Shown here: in pieces, positions 25,952-32,907 of the stretch
Layout of the letters: each line of letters opens with the position of its first letter
Numbering within the stretch: position 1 is the stretch's first letter
Assembly: GCA_027449905.1 (NCBI GenBank)
Contig: DAIDKT010000110.1
Location: 1 to 36,181 of the forward strand
Length of the DNA: 36,181 nucleotides
Direction of reading: 5' to 3'
Origin: Legionellales bacterium
GTDB taxonomy: Bacteria > Pseudomonadota > Gammaproteobacteria > Legionellales > Legionellaceae
Translations under genes and position numbers: made by a program
The notes under the pieces: model-generated
What the model saw: the letters and a program-made list of their open reading frames with translations, nothing else
Databases searched by the model: none
What the model was told of the DNA's origin: nothing

Positions 25952-26140
25952 ACATAAGCGGACTTCATTAAATACCTATCACTTTTTTCATCCCAACTGC
26001 AATGAATCTTTGAGCTTTGTTCAATCGAAAAAAGCTTACATAGAATGGCTATGCGCGCCTTTTTTCTCAATCTCAACGTTCAAATCTCAATCATATTTGT
26101 GCGAAAAAAGTGATAGGTATTTAATGAAGTCCGCTTATGT
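25952..26140. mobile_element. 189-bp element with perfect 38-bp terminal inverted repeats
   Basis: Bases 25952-25989 are the exact reverse complement of 26103-26140 (38 of 38). The ends read ACATAAGCGGACTTC inwards. The 113-bp centre has no complete gene; on the minus strand it reads L-R-L-R-K-K-A-R-I-A-I, reminiscent of the tail of an IS transposase, so this looks like an internally deleted insertion sequence or MITE. No target duplication is evident (flanks ATGCATTA and AAAACCGC). It lies in the 700-bp gene-free stretch between the GH5 gene and sodB; 26141-26221 shows nothing else. Confidence 0.8.
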
Positions 26141-26221
26141 AAAACCGCTTCCTCAAGGTCGCGGCTTTTCTTTTGTACATCGTATCTAACGTTTAGTTCA
26201 CGAGCGGTATAACCTCTTTTC

Positions 26222-26806
26222 TTAGTTTCTTTTTAACTGACTGCTTGCAAAATCCCAATTGACTAACTTCCAAAATGCGCCGAGGTAATCAGGGCGACGA
26301 TTTCGATAGTCAATATAGTATGAATGCTCCCAAACATCGCACGTTAATAGCGCAGTCAGACCATCAGTCATCGGCGTGCCTGCATTGCTGGTACTTATAA
26401 TTTTGAGCGCACCGTTTACATCTTCAACCAACCACGCCCATCCAGAACCAAATGTTGTGATGGCTGTCTTAGTGAATTGCTCTTGAAATGCGGCAAAGGT
26501 ACCAAATCCCTGTTTAATAGCAGTCGCTAACTTTCCACTCGGTTCGCCACCACCTTGGGGAGATAAACAATTCCAGTAGAAAGTGTGATTCCATACTTGA
26601 CCAGCGTTGTTAAATATAGTTCCTTTTGCCTCCATGATAATATCTTCTAGAGTTTGATTGGCATAGGGGGTATCGATAACCAATGTATTCAAGGTGTTGA
26701 CATAAGCACTGTGATGCTTTCCATAATGATATTCCAATGTTTCTTTAGAAATATGAGGGGCTAACGCGTCTAGTGCATAAGGCAGTGCGGGCAAAGTAAA
26801 TGTCAT
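26222..26806 (-). CDS. sodB: Superoxide dismutase, iron type
   Basis: SodB dismutates superoxide in the cytoplasm. The 194-residue product begins MTFTLPALPYALDALAPHIS and contains the metal-ligand blocks EYHYGKHHSAYV, AGQVWNHTFYWNCLSP, and DVWEHSYYIDYRNRRPDYL. The Gln before VWNHTFYW is the pattern of iron-type enzymes. An upstream in-frame ATG exists, but the ATG at 26806 is 6 bases after GGAGA and gives the family N-terminus. A dyad ATCAT-TG-ATGAT at 26874-26885 lies upstream and might be a Fur-type site, without strong support. It is divergent from the glutaredoxin gene. Confidence 0.96.
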   Translation of the reverse strand: MTFTLPALPYALDALAPHISKETLEYHYGKHHSAYVNTLNTLVIDTPYANQTLEDIIMEAKGTIFNNAGQVWNHTFYWNCLSPQGGGEPSGKLATAIKQGFGTFAAFQEQFTKTAITTFGSGWAWLVEDVNGALKIISTSNAGTPMTDGLTALLTCDVWEHSYYIDYRNRRPDYLGAFWKLVNWDFASSQLKRN

Positions 26807-26963
26807 ACAAATTCTCCATAGTGTTATCAATCAACAGAACGTAACTGAACGAGCAGTCACCAGGAATGAGAGTATCATTGATGATTGTTCAAATTCAAAT
26901 ATTGCTATCTGCGTCGTCTTTCGCGATAATCAACCCATTGTTTTATAACACTAGGTATATCAC

Positions 26964-27296
26964 GTGGTATCGACAGAAAATATTACAATTGAGAAGATTA
27001 AAAAGCAAATTGAAGATAACATCATTATATTGTATATGAAGGGCAGCCCAAGCATACCGCAGTGCGGTTTCTCAGCCCGGGCTGTTCAATGTATTGAGGC
27101 ATGCGGCGTTGACTTTGCATTTATTGACATCTTGGCTAATCCTGATATTCGTCAAGAGCTTCCAAAATATGCTGATTGGCCGACATTCCCTCAACTGTAC
27201 GTAAAAGGTGACTTAATTGGTGGTTCTGATATCATCGCTGAGCTCTATGCCCAGGGAGAATTGGAACCTTTGCTACGCGGGGCAGTTGGAGCGTAG
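26964..27296 (+). CDS. grxD: Monothiol glutaredoxin Grx4 (CGFS type)
   Basis: The 110-residue protein carries the CGFS active site (Cys34-Ser37), the W-P-T-F-P-Q-L-Y cis-proline block and the G-G-S-D-I-I glutathione-binding motif. CGFS glutaredoxins bind a bridging [2Fe-2S] cluster with glutathione and act in iron-sulfur cluster transfer and iron sensing rather than disulfide reduction. The first start in frame is a GTG at 26964 with an AGG 8 bases upstream; there is no better alternative. Divergence from sodB over a 157-bp gap and proximity to a peroxiredoxin suggest a redox and iron-stress group. Confidence 0.94.
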   Translation: MVSTENITIEKIKKQIEDNIIILYMKGSPSIPQCGFSARAVQCIEACGVDFAFIDILANPDIRQELPKYADWPTFPQLYVKGDLIGGSDIIAELYAQGELEPLLRGAVGA

Positions 27297-27481
27297 ATAA
27301 AACTTCAGACCCTAGGCAGCGTCTCTGAAATTTTGCCATTAGCTTTAAAGAAAGAGATTTAGCTAAAAATGTGTTCGATGCAGGCAAATATCCCACTATT
27401 TGACGAGTTCGAGTTTATTTTTTAGCCCGGCAATAACTTTAGGAACGTTGATTAATATGTTCCTTATTTTAGGAGAACAAA

Positions 27482-28087
27482 ATGACCGTTTTAGTTGGCA
27501 GAAAGGCCCCTGATTTTACTGTTCCAGCGGTGCTTGGGTCGGGTGAATTAGTAGATAAGTATAACTTGCATGATAACTTAAAGGGCAAATATGGGTTGGT
27601 GTTTTTTTATCCATTAGATTTCACCTTTGTTTGTCCTTCCGAATTGATTGCACTTGATCATCGTTCTCAGGATTTCAAAGATCGGAACGTGGAAGTTGTT
27701 GCCGTATCGATCGATTCTCATTTTACACACAATGCATATAGGAATACTCCCATTGAACAGGGCGGGATTGGACCGATTGGCTATACGTTAGCGGCAGATA
27801 TGACCCATACAATTTGCCAAGCATATGGCGTTGAACACCCTCTTGCTGGGGTCGCATTCCGCGGCGCCTTTATCATTGATAAAAATGGCGTTGTTAGATC
27901 TCAAATCGTGAATGATTTACCCATCGGTCGAAATATTGATGAAATACTCCGGATTGTTGACGCCGTTCAATTCTTTGAAGAAAATGGTGAAGTATGCCCT
28001 GCTGGTTGGGAAAAGGGCAAAGCTGGTATGAAAGCATCTCCCCAAGGAGTTGCTGCATATTTGTCTCAACATTCTGAAGCTTTATAA
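27482..28087 (+). CDS. Typical 2-Cys peroxiredoxin (AhpC/Prx1 type)
   Basis: A 201-residue thiol peroxidase that reduces hydrogen peroxide and organic peroxides. The peroxidatic Cys51 lies in FYPLDFTFVCPSE and the resolving Cys172 in GEVCPAGW; Arg127 (AFRGAF) is the conserved arginine. The C-terminal YF-like tail is replaced by Y-L-S-Q-H-S-E-A-L. The start has a strong AGGAGA 5 bases upstream. The 185-bp gap after grxD contains no gene. No AhpF or dedicated reductase is adjacent, so thioredoxin or a similar system probably recycles it. Confidence 0.95.
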   Translation: MTVLVGRKAPDFTVPAVLGSGELVDKYNLHDNLKGKYGLVFFYPLDFTFVCPSELIALDHRSQDFKDRNVEVVAVSIDSHFTHNAYRNTPIEQGGIGPIGYTLAADMTHTICQAYGVEHPLAGVAFRGAFIIDKNGVVRSQIVNDLPIGRNIDEILRIVDAVQFFEENGEVCPAGWEKGKAGMKASPQGVAAYLSQHSEAL

Positions 28088-28202
28088 ATTGCGGTTTTGT
28101 GAAATTTTTTTAATGAAATGGCCCTAGTCTGGTAACTTGAGTCTTACGATTTGGCAAAGAACACGTTTTCATTAATTGGCGTGCATAAGCATCACAAGGT
28201 AG

Positions 28203-28220
28203 GTTGGGCCTTGGCCCAAC
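28203..28220. repeat. REP-like perfect palindrome GTTGGGCC-TT-GGCCCAAC
   Basis: A perfect 8-base stem with a 2-base loop, in the context TAGGTTGGGCCTTGGCCCAA. Palindromes of this TAGGTTGGG type are common dispersed repeats in bacterial genomes. No T-run follows directly, but it could still mark the end of the peroxiredoxin transcript. Confidence 0.5.
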
Positions 28221-28386
28221 ATCAAATTTCATACAATTCGCAACTCCTCACGGACGTTTTCTTGAAAGCAGCGAAGTCGATATGTTGACTAAATTTCTGT
28301 CTGAATCAGGGATGGTTCGCTGCTTTCAGGATGAGGTACCTGGTGGGGTACAATATTATGACCACACGAAATGGTTAATTTCGTGA
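28204..28386 (+). other. Possible gene fragment or small ORF, unrecognised
   Basis: The frame is open from 28189 to the TGA at 28384-28386. The part from about 28230 encodes a protein-like sequence (ATPHGRFLESSEVDMLTKFL, then SESGMVRCFQDEVPGGVQYY) with balanced composition, ending KWLIS. There is no credible start or ribosome binding site: the only upstream starts are a TTG inside the palindrome and an internal ATG. It could be the remnant of a longer gene. It overlaps the end of rnt by 12 bases. I do not recognise it. Confidence 0.25.
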
Positions 28387-28983
28387 ACAATCTTGCCAAC
28401 TATTCATGATCGCACAAAATAATTCGGCTGTTTTTATGGCATCGTAGATAGCTGAGTGCGCTTCATCTGGATTAAATTCAATACCCGCTTCTTTAACTGC
28501 TTTCGCAAGAACTGTTTGCCCAAATACCAGGCCTGCAAGTGTGGCAGTGTCAAAACAGGTGAATGCATGAAATGGTGATTTAAGTCCCGAACGTTTAATA
28601 GCCGCTTTCATGAATAACAAGTCAAACCACGCATTATGGCCAACTAGAACTGCTCGTGGGCAATGGTTCTGTTTCAGCGCTATGTTAATTGGTTCAAATA
28701 ACTTTTCCAACGCCAGTTTTTCATCCAATGCAAAGCGTAATGGTTGAAAAGGATCAATTTGATTAAATGCCAACGACCCCTCATCCAATTGTGCACCATC
28801 GAACGGTAAAATATGCTCAAAAAAGTGTTCCTGGGAAGTGAAATATCCTTGATGATCCATTTTCACAAGAACGATGCACATTTCCAGCAGGGCATTTCTA
28901 GCAGGGTCGACTCCGGAGGTTTCAATATCGACAACGACTGGTAAGAAACCTCGAAAGCGATCTTTTATTAATTGTTTAACCAT
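28375..28983 (-). CDS. rnt: Ribonuclease T
   Basis: RNase T is a 3'-5' exoribonuclease that matures the 3' ends of tRNA, 5S and 23S rRNA. The 202-residue DEDDh-family protein shows ExoI VVDIETSGVD, ExoII VGHNAWFDLLFM and ExoIII AHSAIYDAIKTAEL, plus the RNase T-specific F-T-C-F-D-T-A-T-L-A-G-L. Its start overlaps the pyrC end by 8 bases (28976-28983), so the two are translationally coupled. Confidence 0.95.
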   Translation of the reverse strand: MVKQLIKDRFRGFLPVVVDIETSGVDPARNALLEMCIVLVKMDHQGYFTSQEHFFEHILPFDGAQLDEGSLAFNQIDPFQPLRFALDEKLALEKLFEPINIALKQNHCPRAVLVGHNAWFDLLFMKAAIKRSGLKSPFHAFTCFDTATLAGLVFGQTVLAKAVKEAGIEFNPDEAHSAIYDAIKTAELFCAIMNSWQDCSRN

Positions 28984-30004
28984 GAACGCTCCATTGCAAG
29001 GTGCTTCCAGCTGCGATTGGAATGACTTGGTCGTTGCCCAAAGGAAGCGTAGTCAAAATTGTTTGTTGTTGCTCGATAAGCTCAATTTTACCAGACTGGA
29101 CTGGTAGTTGATAAAATTCAGCGCCATTTCTTGCTATAAATGCATCTAATTTATCAAGTTTTCCTAATTTATCAAATAGTTCTGCATACAAGGCAACGGC
29201 GAAAGGCGCAGAATAAACCCCGGCGCAGCCACATGCCTGCTCTTTTAGGTGCTGGGCATGGGGCGCACTATCTGTTCCAGCAAAAAATTTCGCGTTACCA
29301 CTCACGGCGGCTTGTTGCAGTGCCAATTGATCGTCCCCGTGCTTTAAGACCGGCAAACAATAATAGTGTGGTTTTATGCCATCAACTAATAGCTGGTTGC
29401 GATTAAATAGTAGATGATGTGGTGTGATGGTGGCTGCGACTTCTTTCGGTGCTTGGCGAACAAATTCAACAGCGTTTTTTGTTGAGATATGTTCTAATAC
29501 AACCCGAAGTTTAGGAAAGTTTTTGACGATAGATGTCAAATGTGTATCGATAAATAAAGATTCACGCTCAAAAACATCACCATAAGTGACTTCCCCATGA
29601 ACTTGTAAGACTAAATTGTGTGTTTGCATGGCGTCAAACAGCGGATAAAGTGCTTTAATCGATTTAACTCCCTGTAAGGAGTTCGTTGTTGCGCCGGCAG
29701 GGTAAAGTTTTGCACCTAAAATATAATCATATTTTTTGGCCGTCGCAAACAAGTCAGGATGAATATCTTCGGTTAGATAGACTGTCATATAAGGAATAAA
29801 CGAATTCTTTGGATTCAAGGCTTTCAGTATACGATCTCGGTATGCAACAATTGCGTCGATGGTTGTTAATGCTGGGTATAAGTTTGGCATGACCAATGCG
29901 CGACCAAAATGTGCGGCAGTGGCGTTAACTGTATCCTGCAATATTTCATTGTCACGAAAGTGAACATGCCAGTCATCTGGACGAGTTATAGAAAGAATGC
30001 GCAC
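28976..30004 (-). CDS. pyrC: Dihydroorotase PyrC
   Basis: PyrC closes carbamoyl aspartate to dihydroorotate in pyrimidine synthesis. The 342-residue product is a class II dihydroorotase like E. coli PyrC (348 aa). The metal-binding DWHVHFRD (11-18), the N-L-Y-P and A-L loop, the carbamylated lysine in LGAKLYPAGATTNS, LQVHGE, VLEHIST and the FFAGTDSAPH catalytic aspartate block are present. rnt overlaps its 3' end; the pairing pyrC-rnt is found in other gammaproteobacteria. It is divergent from the FAD oxidoreductase. Confidence 0.96.
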   Translation of the reverse strand: MRILSITRPDDWHVHFRDNEILQDTVNATAAHFGRALVMPNLYPALTTIDAIVAYRDRILKALNPKNSFIPYMTVYLTEDIHPDLFATAKKYDYILGAKLYPAGATTNSLQGVKSIKALYPLFDAMQTHNLVLQVHGEVTYGDVFERESLFIDTHLTSIVKNFPKLRVVLEHISTKNAVEFVRQAPKEVAATITPHHLLFNRNQLLVDGIKPHYYCLPVLKHGDDQLALQQAAVSGNAKFFAGTDSAPHAQHLKEQACGCAGVYSAPFAVALYAELFDKLGKLDKLDAFIARNGAEFYQLPVQSGKIELIEQQQTILTTLPLGNDQVIPIAAGSTLQWSVHG

Positions 30005-30164
30005 GCAATAATTCCTAGTTTAAAGTAAAGTGGGGCAAGGTTAGCATGTTTATTTGTTTTTTTCTTGGTATTAGTGCAATAATCCTCAAGGCCTGAAAAT
30101 CCTGAAGTATTTTAGGAGCTGTTGACCAATCATCGTTTGCCCAACAGTCCAATGAGAATCAAGC

Positions 30165-31268
30165 ATGAATGAATTCAATGTAAAATGGACGGTTATTGGA
30201 GCTGGACCAGCTGGTATTTTAGCCGTTGGAAAACTGCTTGATGTGGGAGTTTGTGCTGAGGAAATTTTGTGGGTAGATGAATATTTTGCGGTTGGTGATT
30301 TGGGCCGATATTGGTCGCACGTACCAAGCAATACCAAAACGGGTTTATTTGAAACATTTTTAATGAGTATGCACGCGTTTCAGTATGAAAACTGCCCGGA
30401 TGATTTACAACTAGTCTCTCGAAACCCCCATGACACCTGTATGCTCGCCGAGGTGGTTAAACCCTTGTCGTGGATCACCAAACAACTCAAATTAAGTGTC
30501 CAACATAAAATGACTCGCGTGAGCAGGATAGATGCTATTGTGGACGGATGGCGTCTTGAAACGAAGTCAGGGGTGATTTTTTCCAAAAAGGTTATTTTAG
30601 CGCAGGGTGCCACGCCTAGGGTTTACCCGGCTAATAGACCCAGCACCATGTTGCCGCTGACAACCGTGTTAAATCCGCAGATATTAAGTAAAAATGTTCA
30701 ACCTGGTGAGCGGGTGGCTTTGTTCGGATCGTCTCACTCCGCGGTCCTTGGCATGAAAAATCTTTTAGAAGCAGGCTGCGAGGTGATCAATTACTATCGA
30801 TCGCCACCCCGCTATGCGGTATTTAAAAAAGGCCACGTCATGTTTGATAATACTGGCTTAAAAGGTGTGGCAGCCCGTTGGTCACGTGAAAATCTGCACG
30901 GCCCCTATCCTGCAAAGTTGATACGATGCCATGCGCCAGACAACTTGCCAGAATCTGTTTTTCACGACTGCGACCAGATTGTGTATGCAACCGGGTTTGA
31001 ATCGCGCTTTATGGCTTCCGAGACGACGGATATACGTCAGTACAACTCCAGCAACGGCATCATTGCGCCGGGGCTGTATGGCCTGGGCATTGCTTACCCA
31101 GAAAAAACAACGGATAGATTCGGATATTGTGAGCTTAGCGTTGGGCTATATAAGTTTTTAACCTATATCAATAAAATTTTTCCTCTATGGCTGCATGCAC
31201 CGCTTGATCAGAATGTCTCGTTCTTCCAGTTAAACCAGATTAGCCATAAATACCCTTATACCATGTGA
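30165..31268 (+). CDS. FAD/NAD(P)-dependent oxidoreductase, flavin-monooxygenase-like
   Basis: A 367-residue protein with an N-terminal FAD-binding motif (VIGAGPAGILAVGKLL, 10-25), a second nucleotide-binding motif (ALFGSSHSAVLGMKNLL, about 185-201) and an A-T-G-F-E-S-R block near 285, the layout of flavin-dependent N-hydroxylating monooxygenases and pyridine nucleotide oxidoreductases. The early GDLGRYWSHVPSNTKTGLF resembles the substrate loop of such enzymes, but no motif fixes the substrate. It has no obvious pathway partner nearby. The start has only a weak ribosome binding site. The 160 bases upstream hold no clear promoter. Confidence 0.8.
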   Translation: MNEFNVKWTVIGAGPAGILAVGKLLDVGVCAEEILWVDEYFAVGDLGRYWSHVPSNTKTGLFETFLMSMHAFQYENCPDDLQLVSRNPHDTCMLAEVVKPLSWITKQLKLSVQHKMTRVSRIDAIVDGWRLETKSGVIFSKKVILAQGATPRVYPANRPSTMLPLTTVLNPQILSKNVQPGERVALFGSSHSAVLGMKNLLEAGCEVINYYRSPPRYAVFKKGHVMFDNTGLKGVAARWSRENLHGPYPAKLIRCHAPDNLPESVFHDCDQIVYATGFESRFMASETTDIRQYNSSNGIIAPGLYGLGIAYPEKTTDRFGYCELSVGLYKFLTYINKIFPLWLHAPLDQNVSFFQLNQISHKYPYTM

Positions 31269-31305
31269 AAGGGGCTTTTCTTTTCTACATTGTAGTAGGA
31301 AAATA

Positions 31306-31334
31306 TTGACAAATGTAAAATATAAAATAATACT
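31306..31334 (+). promoter_or_regulatory. Upstream candidate promoter of the MOMP gene
   Basis: TTGACA at 31306-31311, a 17-base AT-rich spacer and AATACT at 31329-31334 (4 of 6 to the -10 consensus). A second, better promoter follows at 31400-31428. Confidence 0.4.
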
Positions 31335-31399
31335 GTGTTTCGAGGCTGCGACTATTGACACATCGTGAATATATTCACAAGAAATTTGCAGAAAGATAG

Positions 31400-31428
31400 T
31401 TGACAATTGATATTTCAGGCTTGATAAT
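31400..31428 (+). promoter_or_regulatory. Main candidate promoter of the MOMP gene
   Basis: A consensus -35 TTGACA (31400-31405), a 17-base spacer and a -10 GATAAT (31423-31428). Transcription would start near 31435, giving a leader of about 100 bases, as expected for an abundant porin. Confidence 0.65.
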
Positions 31429-31534
31429 CGACATCAAGTACGTTTTCGAAATTAGAGCGATGATAGCGTACCAAGTGCTAATGTAGACTTATACGTAAAA
31501 ACGGAAGTTTAATAATAAAAAAGTGGAGAAAAGT

Positions 31535-32584
31535 ATGTCAAATCTAAAGAAAACAGCTATGGCTGTTCTTGTTTTAAGCAGTGGAGCTGTGTTTGCTGGT
31601 ACAATGGGTCCTGTTTGCAGCGCTGTTAATGTAACTGTTCCATGCGAAAGTACTGCTTGGGATTTAGGTGCAAGAGCTCTGTTTCTTCAAAGCAGTGTAA
31701 ATGGTCAAGGCGCTAGTGTTAACAGGTCAATACAGACAGGTTCCGGTCGAACTGCATCAGTTGGCGAAAACCCAAAATATGGTTGGGGATTTCAGATTGA
31801 GGGTTCATACCATTTCAACACTGGAAATGACTTGAACTTGAATTGGTATCACATTAACAACTCTCGTACCCATGGATTCAATGGCTCCAAATCAATTGGT
31901 ACTGACATTGTTAGTTCTGGTGCAGCTGGTGGCATCCTAACTCAAGTAACTGGCTCAACCACTTATGTGAACAAACAGTCAGCAACAATTAGACCACATT
32001 GGGATGCTGTAAACCTAGAGTTTGGTCAGCATGTTGATTTCGGTGAAGACAAGAGTATCCGTTTCCATGGTGGATTTGAGTATGCGCGTATAGCCGCTGA
32101 TACTTCTAACACAATAGCAGGAAGCGTCACAACAGCAACAGGCGCTACACCATCATATAACGGCAGCTGGTGGAATAACCCAACATACAACGGTTTTGGT
32201 CCTCGTTTAGGAGCAGACATGAAGTATGACTGGGGTAACGGTCTGGGTATCTATGCAAACGGCGCAGCAGGTATTTTAGCTGGCTCTAGCAAATTCAGTT
32301 CAACACAAACAAACAATCTATCAGGATACTCATATACTGTTAGTGGATCATCGATGGTTATTGTACCTGAGCTAGATGCCAAGTTAGGGGTTAATTACTC
32401 ATACGCGCTGGCTCAAGGCGATCTAACATTAGATGTTGGTTGGTTGTGGGTTAACTACTTTAATGCAGTTCGTTCACAAGGAAACCCAGCTTCTGCTGTT
32501 CTTGGTTCAGCACCTGTCGCTACTGGTGACTTTGGTCTGCAAGGATTGTATTTCGGGCTAAATTGGGTTGGTAACGTAGCATAA
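31535..32584 (+). CDS. Legionella-type major outer membrane protein (MOMP family porin)
   Basis: A 349-residue outer-membrane beta-barrel. The N-terminus MSNLKKTAMAVLVLSSGAVF is a signal peptide, cleaved after V-F-A, and the mature part starts GTMGPVCSAVNVTVPCE with the two cysteines of Legionella MOMP, then TAWDLGARALFLQ. The rest is alternating Ser/Gly/Asn/Thr beta strands ending GLYFGLNWVGNVA. In L. pneumophila MOMP is a disulfide-linked porin that binds complement C3. A GTG four codons upstream is also in frame, but the ATG at 31535 follows GGAG by 6 bases. Tandem promoters and a strong terminator make it a single-gene transcript. Confidence 0.9.
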   Translation: MSNLKKTAMAVLVLSSGAVFAGTMGPVCSAVNVTVPCESTAWDLGARALFLQSSVNGQGASVNRSIQTGSGRTASVGENPKYGWGFQIEGSYHFNTGNDLNLNWYHINNSRTHGFNGSKSIGTDIVSSGAAGGILTQVTGSTTYVNKQSATIRPHWDAVNLEFGQHVDFGEDKSIRFHGGFEYARIAADTSNTIAGSVTTATGATPSYNGSWWNNPTYNGFGPRLGADMKYDWGNGLGIYANGAAGILAGSSKFSSTQTNNLSGYSYTVSGSSMVIVPELDAKLGVNYSYALAQGDLTLDVGWLWVNYFNAVRSQGNPASAVLGSAPVATGDFGLQGLYFGLNWVGNVA

Positions 32585-32598
32585 TAAGTAAATTGATT

Positions 32599-32630
32599 AA
32601 AAAACCCGTCTTTTATGGCGGGTTTTTTTT
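32599..32630 (+). terminator. Intrinsic terminator after MOMP
   Basis: AAAACCCG and CGGGTTTT form an 8-base stem with a loop of about 10 bases, followed by eight T. It begins 15 bases after the stop at 32584. Confidence 0.85.
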
Positions 32631-32907
32631 GAAATAGAACTTTGTACTGTTGAAACCTGATGTCCCGCAACGTCTAAATCCATGTTGTAACAGCCCTTAA
32701 GCTCCCAGTTTTACCCCCCTACGATATGCTGTCATTGCCTCCAATCTAAGTACTAGCCTGTGTTCTTTTCTACGCAGTGAGTACTTGCAAAAATAGTTCT
32801 ATTTCCTCTAGCCAGACAATTATCCGCAACGTATAATGCGCGCATATCAATCATTGAAGAAAGCAAACCCAACACGCCAATAAAAAAAACACAAGGAGTC
32901 TGGCTGT
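32631..32907. other. Gene-free stretch before the LbtU-like gene
   Basis: Together with the terminator this makes a 323-bp gap. A TATAAT hexamer sits at 32832-32837, about 70 bases before the start codon, without a good -35 element. I looked for a Fur box, expected if the porin is iron-regulated, and found no convincing match. Nothing else is recognised. Confidence 0.35.

Noticed and set aside
25735..26076. 113-codon minus-strand ORF
   Set aside because: It runs from inside the 189-bp inverted-repeat element into unrelated DNA; only the first residues look like a transposase tail, so it is a chance frame over a remnant.
26874..26885. Fur box upstream of sodB/grxD
   Set aside because: Only a short ATCAT/ATGAT dyad is present, well short of the 19-bp consensus, so it is noted but not called as a feature.
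30114..30150. GCTGTTGACCAATC and a following CAACAG considered as another family A copy
   Set aside because: The spacing is about 37 bp instead of about 150 and the ends match poorly.
30883..30898. CACGTG-centred sequence resembling parS
   Set aside because: It matches only about 11 of 16 positions, lies inside a coding region 10 kb from parB, and such a match is expected by chance.
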